Shown here: piece by piece, positions 1 through 9,067 of the stretch
Layout: each line of letters begins with the position of its first letter
Numbering within the stretch: position 1 is the first letter of the stretch
NCBI RefSeq assembly: GCF_003206065.1
Contig: NZ_PZJQ01000004.1
Coordinates: forward strand, 244,862 to 308,861
DNA: 64,000 nt
Source: Salinicola halimionae
Lineage (GTDB): Bacteria > Pseudomonadota > Gammaproteobacteria > Pseudomonadales > Halomonadaceae
Reading direction: 5' to 3'
Translations under genes and position numbers: made by a program
Notes under the pieces: generated by a model
The model's database searches: none
What the model was told of the DNA's origin: nothing
What the model saw: the letters and a program-made list of their open reading frames with translations, nothing else

Positions 1-764
1 GCCCCGACGTAGGCGAAGATGCCGATCACGCCGAACAGTACGTGAGGATGGCGCAGAGCCTCGGCGGCGGTGACGTTATCGGTCGGGCTATCGTCTCGGG
101 CCTGATCCTTGAAGTTGGGCAGCTTCCACAGATAGATCACGATCGCGAGGATGGCGAGAATGGCGGCCAGCAGCAGGTAGGGCAACTGGACGCTCTGGGC
201 CTGCTGAACCTTGTAGGCCACCCGGTCGGCGCTGGACATGTCGGCCAGCTCACTGGCACCCAGCACCGTGGCGCCCAGAATCAGCATGCCGCCGAAGTAG
301 GGCGCCAGCGTCGTGCCCAGCGAGTTGAACGCCTGGGCCAGATTGAGTCGGCTGGAAGCGGAATCGTCCGATCCCAGCAGGCTGACGTAGGGGTTGGCAG
401 CGACCTGCAGCATGGTGACGCCGCTGGCCAGCACGAACAGCGCGGTCAGGAACAATGGGTAAGAGGGCGCCCGCGCCGCCGGGTAGAACATCACCGCGCC
501 CACGGCGGCAATCAACAACCCCAGGCTGATGGCGTTCTTGTAGCCGACCTTGGTGAGCACCTTGCCCATCGGCAATGACATGATGAAATACGCGCCGAAG
601 AAGGTGAACTGGATCAGCATGGTCTGGGTGTAGTTCAGCGAGAAGACCGCTTTCAAGTGGGGAATCAGAATGTCATTGAGACAGGTGATGAAACCCCACA
701 TGAAAAAGATCGTCGTGACGACGACCAGCGCGCTGCGATAGTTCGGTCGTTGCATGTCGGACAT
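1..764 (-). CDS. FHS-type sugar MFS transporter, C-terminus cut by window edge
   Basis: Inner-membrane symporter of the FucP/GluP (FHS) family, probably for a hexose. The translation starts MSDMQRPNYRSALVVV and runs off the left edge after about 254 residues, so roughly the last 40% is missing. The first helix carries the family-typical stretch FFMWGFITCLNDILIPHLK, followed by alternating hydrophobic helices and the motif AANPYVSLLGS, also typical of FHS carriers. The start is the ATG at 764; a second ATG lies three codons on. A sugar carrier fits the glucose-catabolic genes elsewhere in the window, but they are 47 kb away and no operon link is visible. Family assignment is confident; substrate is not. 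Confidence 0.85.
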   Translation of the reverse strand, partial: MSDMQRPNYRSALVVVTTIFFMWGFITCLNDILIPHLKAVFSLNYTQTMLIQFTFFGAYFIMSLPMGKVLTKVGYKNAISLGLLIAAVGAVMFYPAARAPSYPLFLTALFVLASGVTMLQVAANPYVSLLGSDDSASSRLNLAQAFNSLGTTLAPYFGGMLILGATVLGASELADMSSADRVAYKVQQAQSVQLPYLLLAAILAILAIVIYLWKLPNFKDQARDDSPTDNVTAAEALRHPHVLFGVIGIFAYVG

Positions 765-1241
765 GATCGAAATCCTGTTGGTAAGGCGTCCAGAGAAAGG
801 GTCGCGGGCTCGACGTTAATCGTGTCAGCGGCAAGCTGGAACGAGATGATGCATTAAGCAAGGTGGCTTATAAAGTAGCTGTTCATCATTAGAACGGTAA
901 GTGAGTTATCGCCTGCTGACGGCCGGACCATGGTGGTGTTGACGCCGAGCAGTGTTATTGCACAAGAGTTAAGTAATATTTTTTCTTTATTGCCTATCAG
1001 TGTTCGAAAACTGTCAAAATCCACCAAAATCGTCTTTTTTGTTGTAATAAAACCACATTGTGCAGGATCTTATGAGCCTGCAGTCGTCGGGATTTGGCGA
1101 ACCTGAGTGCAGGACCCCGCTTGTTGAAGCCATCGAACGTTTCTATACCTGAGACAGAATTTTGCCACGACACGGCGATGGACTCCGGTTGGCACTGGAT
1201 AGCCAAGGAATCCTCAAGGGAACGTAAAGGAGAGCAACAAG
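765..1241. other. 477-bp intergenic region upstream of two divergent genes
   Basis: No convincing gene. The segment from about 955 to 1065 is distinctly AT-rich for this genome and probably holds the promoter of the leftward sugar transporter. The rightward DUF4396 gene is preceded by a good ribosome-binding site (AAAGGAG at 1226-1232). No clear operator, terminator or RNA structure was recognised. Confidence 0.5.
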
Positions 1242-1937
1242 ATGCTGATTTTCTGGTCCTGGTTTTTTCTGTTTCTGGGTTTCGCGACTGCCTTGGTGAT
1301 TGCTGTCGATGTCTCGAAACGGCCCCAACCCATGAAGATCATGAACGTGACCTGGCCGATCACCGGACTCTACATGCCGGTTTTCGGCTGGTGGGCTTAT
1401 CGCCGCATGGGCCGTGCGCCGAGTAAACCGGAACAGGCGAAGCAGTCGTCGCGGGAGGGGCAGCAGGGGCACGAGCATCATCACGGCGGTGACAAGCCCA
1501 AGTGGCAAAGCGTCTTCGTTTCTGCCACCCACTGCGGGGGTGGGTGCACGCTAGGCGACGTGGTGACGGCACCGATCGCAACGGCTACTGGCTTCGCGCT
1601 ATTGGGCTCGGCGGTATTGGGACACTTTGTACTCGCTTTCATCGGGGCCTATCTGTTCGGCGTAATGTTTCAATATCTACCCATTCGCGCGATGAGCGAC
1701 TCGGGCCCCGGTGCGGCGCTGCGTGATGCGATCAAGGCCGATACGTTGTCATTGATCGCCTTTCAGATCGGCATGTATCTCTGGATGCTGATTGCTCTCT
1801 ATGGCTGGATGGGAGAGCTCAACGCGTTCACCGCGCCATTCTGGTTCATGATGCAGATCGCGATGCTGATCGGCTTTGTCACTTCTTATCCGGCCAACTG
1901 GATATTGATCAATCGGGGCATCAAGCACGGCATGTAG
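1242..1937 (+). CDS. DUF4396 family membrane protein with His-rich loop and HCGGGC motif
   Basis: A 231-residue integral membrane protein of the DUF4396 family. Helices are apparent at about residues 3-22, 38-52, 112-150 and two more towards the C-terminus. Between helices 2 and 3 lies a cytosolic or periplasmic loop with a histidine cluster (GHEHHHGGD, about residues 75-83), followed by the conserved SATHCGGGCTLGD motif at about residues 95-107. His and Cys groupings of this kind suggest metal binding, but no function is established for the family. It stands alone, with a strong SD and a short direct repeat beginning at its stop codon. Family call is from the HCGGGC motif and topology. Confidence 0.8.
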   Translation: MLIFWSWFFLFLGFATALVIAVDVSKRPQPMKIMNVTWPITGLYMPVFGWWAYRRMGRAPSKPEQAKQSSREGQQGHEHHHGGDKPKWQSVFVSATHCGGGCTLGDVVTAPIATATGFALLGSAVLGHFVLAFIGAYLFGVMFQYLPIRAMSDSGPGAALRDAIKADTLSLIAFQIGMYLWMLIALYGWMGELNAFTAPFWFMMQIAMLIGFVTSYPANWILINRGIKHGM

Positions 1938-1975
1938 CGCCCGTATAGCCGCCATGTAGCGGCCATATAGCACCG
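1932..1975. repeat. Two tandem 22-bp units at the end of the DUF4396 gene
   Basis: Units at 1932-1953 and 1954-1975 both begin ATGTAGCG and share 17 of 22 positions. The first ATGTAG is the last Met codon plus the stop codon of the upstream gene, so the duplication copied the gene end. It has no obvious terminator structure. Confidence 0.75.
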
Positions 1976-1983
1976 TGGTCGGC

Positions 1984-2868
1984 TCAGTAGGGCTTCCCCT
2001 CGCAGTTTGAGCCGGAGCCGTTATCGATCAGGCCAGCGAGTAGCGTTTTGAGTGCTTCATTGTTGGTGTCGTCTCCCAGCTGCTCATAAAGCGATGCAAA
2101 GCCCTCGAAAGCCTGCCGCCCGGCGGGATTGGTGCCCTGAGGATCGCTGGTATCGAGGAAATCGGCGATCTCGCGCATTTCCGGGTGCCAGCGCCACGCC
2201 TTGGTCAGCATATCCGGAATGCCGCTATCGATACGCGTGATGACCTCGGGCAGGCTATGTTCGAGTTCCGCACGTAACGCATCGCCGGCGCCACTGCGCC
2301 CGGCAGCGATCAGCATGATCGTGGTCAACGCTGTCATGCCCTTGTTGATTCCTGCAAAACACATCTTCAGCGCGGAAGCGCTGCCGCTCTCTCCTTCCAG
2401 CACCCGAATGTCCAGGCCGTGATCGTTGAGCTGGGCCAGTTTGGAGGCCTGTTCGCCGGCCACGTAGATTCGCGGCGTCTTGGTCTCGGAGAGCGGTGGA
2501 CCGATGATGCCGCCATCGACGAATGCCGCGCCGCTATCTCGCACGATACGTTCGACGCGGGCCAGCGTGGCGGTGCTGATGGCATTCAAGTCACAGTAAA
2601 TCGGTGGTGTTTCACAGTCGGCCAGTAGCGGGGCGATTTTGCTGGCAATCGCCTCGGCTTGCGCCGGTGGTACGACGGAAAGCAGTAGATCGGCCTGCAT
2701 CAATTCAGACAGTTCGACGTCACGCATGCCAGCGTGCTTGGCACGTTCTCGGCTGCGCTCACTGCGATCCTTCAGTGAGGTAATCACCTCGACATTGTTC
2801 TCGCTCAAGCGTTTGCCGATGGCGGCCCCCATCGCGCCCGGAGCGATCAATGCAACGGTCAGTGTCAT
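1984..2868 (-). CDS. NAD(P)-dependent oxidoreductase, 6-phosphogluconate dehydrogenase-like with DUF1932-type C-terminus
   Basis: A 294-residue dehydrogenase of the beta-hydroxyacid/6PGDH superfamily. The N-terminal Rossmann fold is shown by LIAPGAMGAAIGKRL (GxGxxG-like, with Ala in place of the first Gly). The substrate-binding region has GGIIGPP where the HIBADH family has DAPVSG. The C-terminal half (ALKMCFAGINKGMTAL and onwards) resembles the DUF1932 domain. I place the start at the ATG at 2868, with CAGGAG 9 bases upstream, rather than the upstream alternative at 2901. It is monocistronic and the substrate cannot be read from context. Confidence 0.75.
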   Translation of the reverse strand: MTLTVALIAPGAMGAAIGKRLSENNVEVITSLKDRSERSRERAKHAGMRDVELSELMQADLLLSVVPPAQAEAIASKIAPLLADCETPPIYCDLNAISTATLARVERIVRDSGAAFVDGGIIGPPLSETKTPRIYVAGEQASKLAQLNDHGLDIRVLEGESGSASALKMCFAGINKGMTALTTIMLIAAGRSGAGDALRAELEHSLPEVITRIDSGIPDMLTKAWRWHPEMREIADFLDTSDPQGTNPAGRQAFEGFASLYEQLGDDTNNEALKTLLAGLIDNGSGSNCEGKPY

Positions 2869-3007
2869 GGTCTGGTTTCTCCTGTCGAGTTTGTATGACA
2901 AATACTATCGGACAGGATTCGGCCTTCGACCATGCCCCTTGTGTCTAAGGGAGAAGATTCCAGGGCGAGGAGTTTTAGTCTCAAGAGATTAACAATACAG
3001 AGATCGA

Positions 3008-3757
3008 TCAACTCGGCAATGTAACGATGATGGCCCCTCGATCCGTGGCGACGATAGTGTGTTCATACTGCACAGTTGGAGCGTGTGGCTCGCTGTAAAG
3101 CGTCCAGCCGTCATTCCCATCGGTTGCCCAGTGTCCGCCGGTGGACAGGAATGGCTCGATGGTCAGCACGAGTCCTTTGTTGATGCGTCTTTTCTCGCCG
3201 CGGGTGGGCCAGGTCGCGATTTCCTCGGGGTACTCGTGCAGTGATCGGCCAACACCATGGCTGGCGAGGTTGCGGATCAATGTGTAGCCCCGATCCGAAG
3301 CAAAGCGCCCGATGGCATTGCCGATGCCGGATAACGGCCGTGAGTTGCCAACCTGTTCGATTCCGATCTGCATGGCTCGCCTACCGTCTCGGCAAAGTGT
3401 GTCGAGTGCAGGCGCGACTGGTGTGACACGGAATGTCGAGCCGGTATCCGCAAAATAACCATTCTTGGAGGCTGAGACGTCGATATTGACCAGATCGCCC
3501 TGAGCGATAACTCTATCTCCCGGAATTCCATGGGCGATCTCTTCATTGACACTGATGCAAGTCGTTCCCGGAAAGTGATAACTGGATTGCGGCGCAGACA
3601 GGGCGCCCTCACGCTCCAGTAACGCTTTACCGATCTCATCCAGTTCTCGTGTCGTCATGCCGGGCTCCAACGATTTCGACATGGCGAGCATCGTGTTGGC
3701 GACAATTCGACCGATTTCCTTGAGCCCATCCAGCTCATCTTGTTTCGTGATCGTCAT
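3008..3757 (-). CDS. map: Methionine aminopeptidase, type I
   Basis: Removes the initiator Met from nascent proteins. The 249 residues are the usual length for a bacterial type I enzyme. The dinuclear metal ligands are visible: Asp in LVNIDVSASKNGYFADTGSTF (two Asp), His in SHGVGRSLHEYP, Glu in LTIEPFLS, and Glu in VQYEHTIVATD. It begins MTITKQDELDGLKEIGRIVANTM with GAGG 11 bases upstream. It is not next to rpsB, the usual place for the housekeeping copy, so it may be a second map paralogue; only the whole genome could tell. Confidence 0.9.
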   Translation of the reverse strand: MTITKQDELDGLKEIGRIVANTMLAMSKSLEPGMTTRELDEIGKALLEREGALSAPQSSYHFPGTTCISVNEEIAHGIPGDRVIAQGDLVNIDVSASKNGYFADTGSTFRVTPVAPALDTLCRDGRRAMQIGIEQVGNSRPLSGIGNAIGRFASDRGYTLIRNLASHGVGRSLHEYPEEIATWPTRGEKRRINKGLVLTIEPFLSTGGHWATDGNDGWTLYSEPHAPTVQYEHTIVATDRGAIIVTLPS

Positions 3758-3940
3758 TCAGAAGCCTCTTTCGAAATGGTGCTCTGGCCAGGAACTTTGA
3801 GCTGTGACTTTGAGTTAAACCCGTGAATCAGATCTTTGAAGTAGCGCTCGCCATTGAACATGGCTTTGAGTCTATCCACTACTGTATCTCGACACTTCAA
3901 CCTGCCGGTATTCGACGCTGATATCCGCTATCCGATCCGC

Positions 3941-4870
3941 TTAGCGATGCATTGGTCGACTGGCGTCGAGTAGCCCTTCGGCGGCGAGTTGGGTCAGCAG
4001 CCAGTCACGAAAGGCGGCGACCCTGGGCAGCTCGGCGCAGCGGCGGGTGCAGACCCAGTAGCAGCTTAGGCCGATGACATGACCGGCACCGAACGGCTCG
4101 ATTAACTGGCCGCTGGCGATCAGTGGATGCGCGATCTCCTGATGGGTAATGGCAACGCCGAGCCCTGTCATCACCGCTTCGAGTGCGAGGCTATCGTTAT
4201 CGAAGGTGGGGCCACTGCCGTCATCGAGGTGGGCCAGCCCTCTGGGCGTTAGCCACGCCCGCCAACCCTCCGGCCGCAGTCGGGTCTGAATATGCGTGAC
4301 GCGAGTGAGATCATCGGGCGTCGTCAGTTTTGATGCCATTCCCGGTGCGCAAACCACGGTCAGTCTTTCGTGAAATAGAAATCGGGTATCGAGCGAGGTG
4401 TCCGGCGGCTTCGACAGGTAACGAATGGCGACGTCGACGTTCATGCCGCCGACGTCAGCGCGTTCGACATCGATCAGATCGACCGAGGTCTCCAGGCGCA
4501 CTTGATAGCCGGGATAGGCGGTTTGAAAGTCGGCGAGACGCGGGATCAGCCAGCCGCTGGCAAAAATCGGCACCGTCGATACGGTGAGCACCGGGTCCTC
4601 CTGTTGCGTTTTAACCGACACCGCCGCCGCGCTGATGCGATCCAGCCCCTCACGGACGCCATCGAACAGGCGACGCCCGGCATCGGTCAATAGCACCTGA
4701 CGCGTGCGGCGCACGAACAGTGTCGTCTGCAGCGCTTCTTCCAGTCCGCGAACCTGATGGCTGATCGCCGACGCCGTGACGTGAAGTTCTTGCGAGGCGT
4801 GATGAAAACTCTCGTGTCTGGCGGCGGCTTCGAAGGCACGCAACGCATTGAGAGGGGGCAGATAACGCAT
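3941..4870 (-). CDS. LysR-family regulator, GcvA-like
   Basis: A LysR-type transcription factor of about 309 residues. The N-terminus RYLPPLNALRAFEAAARHESF and the helix-turn-helix ELHVTASAISHQVRGLEEAL are characteristic of the GcvA/AmpR branch, and the effector-binding domain fills the rest. Several in-frame starts exist (GTG 4975, ATG 4906, ATG 4885, ATG 4870). I chose 4870 because GcvA-type proteins begin two or three residues before LPPLNALR, although no strong SD precedes any of them. It is divergent from the CynX-type carrier starting at 5071, so it probably controls that gene through the shared 200-bp spacer. Confidence 0.85.
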   Translation of the reverse strand: MRYLPPLNALRAFEAAARHESFHHASQELHVTASAISHQVRGLEEALQTTLFVRRTRQVLLTDAGRRLFDGVREGLDRISAAAVSVKTQQEDPVLTVSTVPIFASGWLIPRLADFQTAYPGYQVRLETSVDLIDVERADVGGMNVDVAIRYLSKPPDTSLDTRFLFHERLTVVCAPGMASKLTTPDDLTRVTHIQTRLRPEGWRAWLTPRGLAHLDDGSGPTFDNDSLALEAVMTGLGVAITHQEIAHPLIASGQLIEPFGAGHVIGLSCYWVCTRRCAELPRVAAFRDWLLTQLAAEGLLDASRPMHR

Positions 4871-5070
4871 CGTCGATGGCACCATGAGTGAGATATTTTC
4901 ATCCATTATGGCAAGAAGTTTCTTTTGTCGCAGTCCGGCCGATTGCCTAGATTGCGCTGATATCGTCAGAGACACTCACACGATGCTTTGCTGACCTTTT
5001 CTCATCGACTCGTGATCGTCTTTTCATCGCGCCCGGTCATTGCCGGGCGCTGGCTAACACAGGTGGCGTC

Positions 5071-6327
5071 ATGGCTCTGTTTGCACGCGCGCAGTCTTAT
5101 GTCTCGTCGATTGTCTCTTCGACAAAGACCGACTCGGCTTTGCCATGGGGTGCGCTGGCACTGCTGTGGTTGGTCGGGTTGTATATGCGCCTGCCCATTC
5201 TGATCATGCCGCCACTGGCCGGAGAGATCGCCGAGTCGCTGTCTCTGGGAAGCGCTGCTATTGGCGCACTGACCACGGTGCCTTATGTGGTGCTGGCGTT
5301 GAGCATGATGCTGGCGGTGCGATTCGCCCGACGCGTCGGCATGCTGCGGGCATTGACGCTGGCCTTGGCGATCGTGGCGCTGGGTTCCGCGGCACGGGGT
5401 CTGACGCTCTCCGCCCCCGTTCTGTTCACGGCCTCGGTCGTCATGGGGCTCGGGCTGGCGGTCATGCAGGTCACGGTGCCCGCACTGTTGCGGGACTGGA
5501 CGCCCAGTCACCTGGGGTTGGGCAGCGCGATCTATCTCAACGGCATGACGGTGGGTGAATTGATCGGTGCCGGAGGCACGCGACCCATCGTGCTGGCGTT
5601 GGCGGGCGATAGCTGGCAGTTGGCGCTGCTGCTGTGGTCGTTGCCGGCGCTGGTGATCGTCGCGTTGCTGGCGGTGCGTCTCCGCAAAAGTTCTCGACAT
5701 CGCAAGGGCGCGGCCGTACCCGAAGCGGTGCCGTCTCGTTCGTTGTCACTGCGCTCGGCGCGTGTGTGGCTGATGGGCGTACCGCTGGCAGCGTCGATAG
5801 GGCTATTCATGGCCACTAACGCCTATCTCAGCACTGTTCTCGCGGCTCGCGGAGAATCCGACCTGCTCACGCTGGCGCTGCTGTTTTACAACGCTAGCCC
5901 GTTGGCGGCGTCGCTGGTCATGTTGTGGCGGGGGCGCCGCTGGATTACTCGACGTCGGCCGTTGGGCATCTTCGCTGCGCTGGGCGTTCTGGGACTGCTG
6001 GGTTTCCTGGGCATGGAGGGCTGGCCAGCACTGGTCGCGCTGGTGATCTCCGGCTTCGGCATTACCCTCGAACTCACCCTGATCATGGCGCTGCCTCCAT
6101 GTCTGGAACGAGGTGAGGCGGTGGCTTCCTTGACCGCCGGGATGTCCTTCGTCGGCTACTCCATGGCCTTCGTCATGCCCATGCTGGGTGGCTGGTTGGC
6201 CGAGGTGTACTCGAACCAGAGTCTAGCGCTGTGGCCGATGCTGCTGTTCGCCAGCCTGAGTCTTTTCGCGGTCTATCGGATGCCGCTGTCGGCGAGCAAG
6301 GAAGATGATCCGTCGGCCATCTCCTAG
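5071..6327 (+). CDS. MFS transporter, CynX/NimT family
   Basis: A 418-residue, 12-helix major facilitator of the CynX/NimT (cyanate/2-nitroimidazole) branch. Early sequence WLVGLYMRLPILIMPPLAGEI matches the family, in which helix 1 is followed by a loop and a conserved LSLGSAAIGALTTVP-like helix 2. Short basic loops (RFARRVG, RRGRRW) separate the helices. The likely SD is AGGTGG just before the ATG. The divergent LysR gene probably regulates it. The substrate is unknown; family members carry small organic anions or xenobiotics. Confidence 0.85.
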   Translation: MALFARAQSYVSSIVSSTKTDSALPWGALALLWLVGLYMRLPILIMPPLAGEIAESLSLGSAAIGALTTVPYVVLALSMMLAVRFARRVGMLRALTLALAIVALGSAARGLTLSAPVLFTASVVMGLGLAVMQVTVPALLRDWTPSHLGLGSAIYLNGMTVGELIGAGGTRPIVLALAGDSWQLALLLWSLPALVIVALLAVRLRKSSRHRKGAAVPEAVPSRSLSLRSARVWLMGVPLAASIGLFMATNAYLSTVLAARGESDLLTLALLFYNASPLAASLVMLWRGRRWITRRRPLGIFAALGVLGLLGFLGMEGWPALVALVISGFGITLELTLIMALPPCLERGEAVASLTAGMSFVGYSMAFVMPMLGGWLAEVYSNQSLALWPMLLFASLSLFAVYRMPLSASKEDDPSAIS

Positions 6328-6366
6328 GGTCTGGGAGAGTCAACGTTGAAAGTCGAGGAGAACGAT

Positions 6367-6882
6367 ATGGCTACGCTGCAACCCGAAACGCTGGTTTTCG
6401 ACGCCGATGAGGCCAGCGGCTTTCCCAACTCGTCGCTGCCGGTTTTGATCTACCGTCAGGTTCTCGACGTCTCCAAGTCGGATCCGGCCGCCGGTTTCGA
6501 GGCACTGTTCGCTCGCCACCAATGGCCGCCACAGTGGCGTTATGGTCTTTATGATTTCGACCATTTTCATTCCACCGCGCATGAGGCGTTGGGAGTCTTT
6601 CATGGTCGGGCGCATATTCGCCTGGGCGGCCCTAACGGTCGCGAGCACGATATCGCTGCAGGCGACGTACTGGTGCTTCCCGCGGGTGTCGGCCACGCCT
6701 GCCTGGAAGCCAGTGATGACTTCACCATGGTCGGCGCCTATCCGCCAGGCCAATCCTGGGAAGTGGAGCGTGGCGAGCCGGGTGAGCTCGAATCCGCCCG
6801 CCAGCGCGTGGCCGCGGTCGCGTTACCCGACGACGATCCCGTCGGCGGAACGCTGTTGTCTTTATGGCGCGGTCATCGTTAA
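6367..6882 (+). CDS. Cupin domain protein, YjlB-like
   Basis: A single-domain cupin of 171 residues. Motif 1 is present as YDFDHFHSTAHEALGVFHG (His/His/Glu metal set) and motif 2 as DIAAGDVLVLPAGVGHAC (Pro-Gly-His). It follows the MFS gene by 39 bp on the same strand, so the two are probably co-transcribed. The start is the ATG at 6367, with CGAGGAG just upstream; a TTG at 6346 is the poorer choice. Related YjlB-type cupins have no firm reaction assigned, so the role is left open. Confidence 0.8.
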   Translation: MATLQPETLVFDADEASGFPNSSLPVLIYRQVLDVSKSDPAAGFEALFARHQWPPQWRYGLYDFDHFHSTAHEALGVFHGRAHIRLGGPNGREHDIAAGDVLVLPAGVGHACLEASDDFTMVGAYPPGQSWEVERGEPGELESARQRVAAVALPDDDPVGGTLLSLWRGHR

Positions 6883-7014
6883 AAAGGCGCCTAGGCAAGG
6901 GAACGATAGAGGAAGGGCGTCGCGTGAAATCGGGCCTCGAGCTTGAAGGATGTGACTTTCGTCTATAGTTTCCTTTGTGATTAGCAGCCTACACTTTTCT
7001 CGAGGAACATTCCG

Positions 7015-7899
7015 ATGTCCGATTCTCGTTCCATTGCCGTACTGGGCCTGGGTGCGATGGGCCACGCCTTCGCGGCCAATCTCGTGCAAGCCGGATTTCA
7101 CGTTGGCGTGTGGAATCGCTCTCCCGGCAAGGCGGATGACCTGATCGAAGGCGGTGCTAAAGTGGCCGGGTCACCTGCCGATGCCGTGTCGAACGCCCAG
7201 GCCGTCGTCGTCATGCTGCCGGATCTCGCGGCAACGCGAGACGTTCTGCTGGGTGACGACGGTGCGCTGGCCGCCATGCCCATAGATGCCTTACTGATTC
7301 AGATGGGCACGCTGGGTGTAGCCGAAACCGACCGCCTGATCGCCGAAGTCGGCGAAGCGCGCAGTGACGTCGCTTTCATCGACGCTCCGGTTTCCGGCAC
7401 CAAGGCCCCGGCGCAGCAGGGTAAGATTACCATTCTGGCCAGCGGTGATCGTGATCGCGCGGGCGCCATGGTCGAGCCGATCTTCGACGTGCTGGGCCAG
7501 AAGACCCATTGGCTGGGGCAGGCCGGGCAGGGCGCGCGAATGAAGGTCGTCATCAACGCCTGGCTGATTTCGATGATGCAGGGCATCGCCGAGACCGCAC
7601 AGCTTGCCGATACGCTCGGCTTCACCACCGACGATCTCTGGCAGGTGATCGAGGGTGGCCCGCTGGCCACGCCCTACATGAAGCTCAAGATGGACATGAT
7701 CGCCAGCGGGGAATTCGATCCGCAGATGGCGATGCAGTGGGGGCTCAAGGATATCGGGCTGGCACTGGAGGCGGGCGACGACAAGGCGCTGCCGTCGCTT
7801 TCCCATATCCGCAATCTCTGGTTCGATGCCGTCAATGCAGGGCATGGCGAGCAGGATATCGCGGCGATCTATGCGTTTCTGGAAACGTATCGACGCTGA
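7015..7899 (+). CDS. NAD(P)-dependent beta-hydroxyacid dehydrogenase (HIBADH/GLYR type)
   Basis: A 294-residue member of the 3-hydroxyisobutyrate dehydrogenase / glyoxylate reductase superfamily. It shows the Rossmann motif VLGLGAMGHAFAANL, the substrate-binding motif FIDAPVSGTKAPAQQGKITILASG, and the catalytic Lys in MKVVINAW. The last third is the all-helical dimerisation domain. It lies 132 bp after the cupin gene, so they may share a transcript with the MFS gene. The precise substrate cannot be inferred. The start ATG has CGAGGA upstream. Confidence 0.85.
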   Translation: MSDSRSIAVLGLGAMGHAFAANLVQAGFHVGVWNRSPGKADDLIEGGAKVAGSPADAVSNAQAVVVMLPDLAATRDVLLGDDGALAAMPIDALLIQMGTLGVAETDRLIAEVGEARSDVAFIDAPVSGTKAPAQQGKITILASGDRDRAGAMVEPIFDVLGQKTHWLGQAGQGARMKVVINAWLISMMQGIAETAQLADTLGFTTDDLWQVIEGGPLATPYMKLKMDMIASGEFDPQMAMQWGLKDIGLALEAGDDKALPSLSHIRNLWFDAVNAGHGEQDIAAIYAFLETYRR

Positions 7900-7991
7900 T
7901 CGATCGGCGCTCACAGACCGACTCTCGACAAGATACAACTCTGAACTCTTCGGGTCTGGATCGCTGAAATCCAGGTCCGGCGAGTTTCGCG

Positions 7992-9005
7992 TCAGATGCT
8001 GAGGCCTGTCATCTCGTCCACGCCGAGGTGAACGTTCATGTTTTGTACGGCGGACCCGGCGGCGCCCTTGCCGAGATTGTCGAGCCTCGACACCAGACAG
8101 ACGCGCTCTTCGTTGCCGAACACGAACAGGTCGACGCGATTGGTCTCGTTGGCGCCCTGAACGTCGAAGAAACCGTTGTCCAGGTTATCGATATCCTCGA
8201 ACGGCCTGACTTGCACGAAAGGCTCTTCGGCGTAATGGGCGCGGTAGGCATTCAGCAAATCCTCCGCCCGAATGCCGGCAGGTAGATGGGATAGCTGCAG
8301 CGGCACGCTGACCATCAACCCTTTCAGGAAAGGACCGACGATCGGAGAGAACACCGGCGGCCGCGCCAAGCGGCCATGCTGCTGCATCTCCGGCAGGTGC
8401 TTGTGGCCGAGCGACATGGCATAGGGGCGTGGTGCCTGCAGTCTGCTGCTGTCGTCCTCACTCGCCTGATAGTCGGCGATCATTGCCTTGCCGCCGCCGC
8501 TGTAGCCGGTCAGCGAAAAGGCGGATAGCGGGTAGTCCGCCGGCAGCAGTCCCGCGTCCACCAGCGGCCGCACCAGCAGAATGAACGCGCTGGCATGACA
8601 GCCGACATTGGCGATGCGCTTGCTGGCGCGAATCCGGTCGCGCTGGCCCTCATCCAGTTCCGGCAGCCCGTAGACCCAAGCGGGATCGGTACGAAACGCC
8701 GTACTGGCATCGATCAGACAGGTGTCCGGATTTTCGACCATCGCTGCAGCCTCGCGGGAGGCTGCATCCGGCAGGCACAGGAACGCGACATCGGCAGCAT
8801 TCAGCAGTCGTGCGCGCTCGACCGGGTCCTTGCGCTTGTCGCTGTCGATACGCAGCAGTTCGATATCGTCGCGAGCCTGAAGATAATCGAACAGGCGCAG
8901 GCCGGTGGTGCCTTCCTGGCCGTCGACATACACCTTGAAAGAGCCCTTGTAAGGACGCTTGGAAGAGCCCTCGAAGGTGCGCTGGGATGAGTCCTGAGAT
9001 GCCAT
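7992..9005 (-). CDS. argC: N-acetyl-gamma-glutamyl-phosphate reductase, type 2
   Basis: Third step of arginine synthesis: NADPH reduction of N-acetylglutamyl-5-phosphate to the semialdehyde. The 337-residue sequence has the type-2 signature [18 protein letters not shown], the catalytic Cys in [12 protein letters not shown], and [13 protein letters not shown]. The family usually starts almost directly at VFVDGQEG; here about 22 extra residues precede it and are encoded by a degenerate 24-bp tandem repeat. A start farther in may be used, but no better one with an SD was seen. It is convergent with the dehydrogenase ending at 7899. Confidence 0.92.
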   Translation of the reverse strand: MASQDSSQRTFEGSSKRPYKGSFKVYVDGQEGTTGLRLFDYLQARDDIELLRIDSDKRKDPVERARLLNAADVAFLCLPDAASREAAAMVENPDTCLIDASTAFRTDPAWVYGLPELDEGQRDRIRASKRIANVGCHASAFILLVRPLVDAGLLPADYPLSAFSLTGYSGGGKAMIADYQASEDDSSRLQAPRPYAMSLGHKHLPEMQQHGRLARPPVFSPIVGPFLKGLMVSVPLQLSHLPAGIRAEDLLNAYRAHYAEEPFVQVRPFEDIDNLDNGFFDVQGANETNRVDLFVFGNEERVCLVSRLDNLGKGAAGSAVQNMNVHLGVDEMTGLSI

Positions 9006-9067
9006 GGGCGTTGTCCTGCCGTTTATCTATGACGATGTCGTGATCGCGATATTGTGCGGATTTGGCG

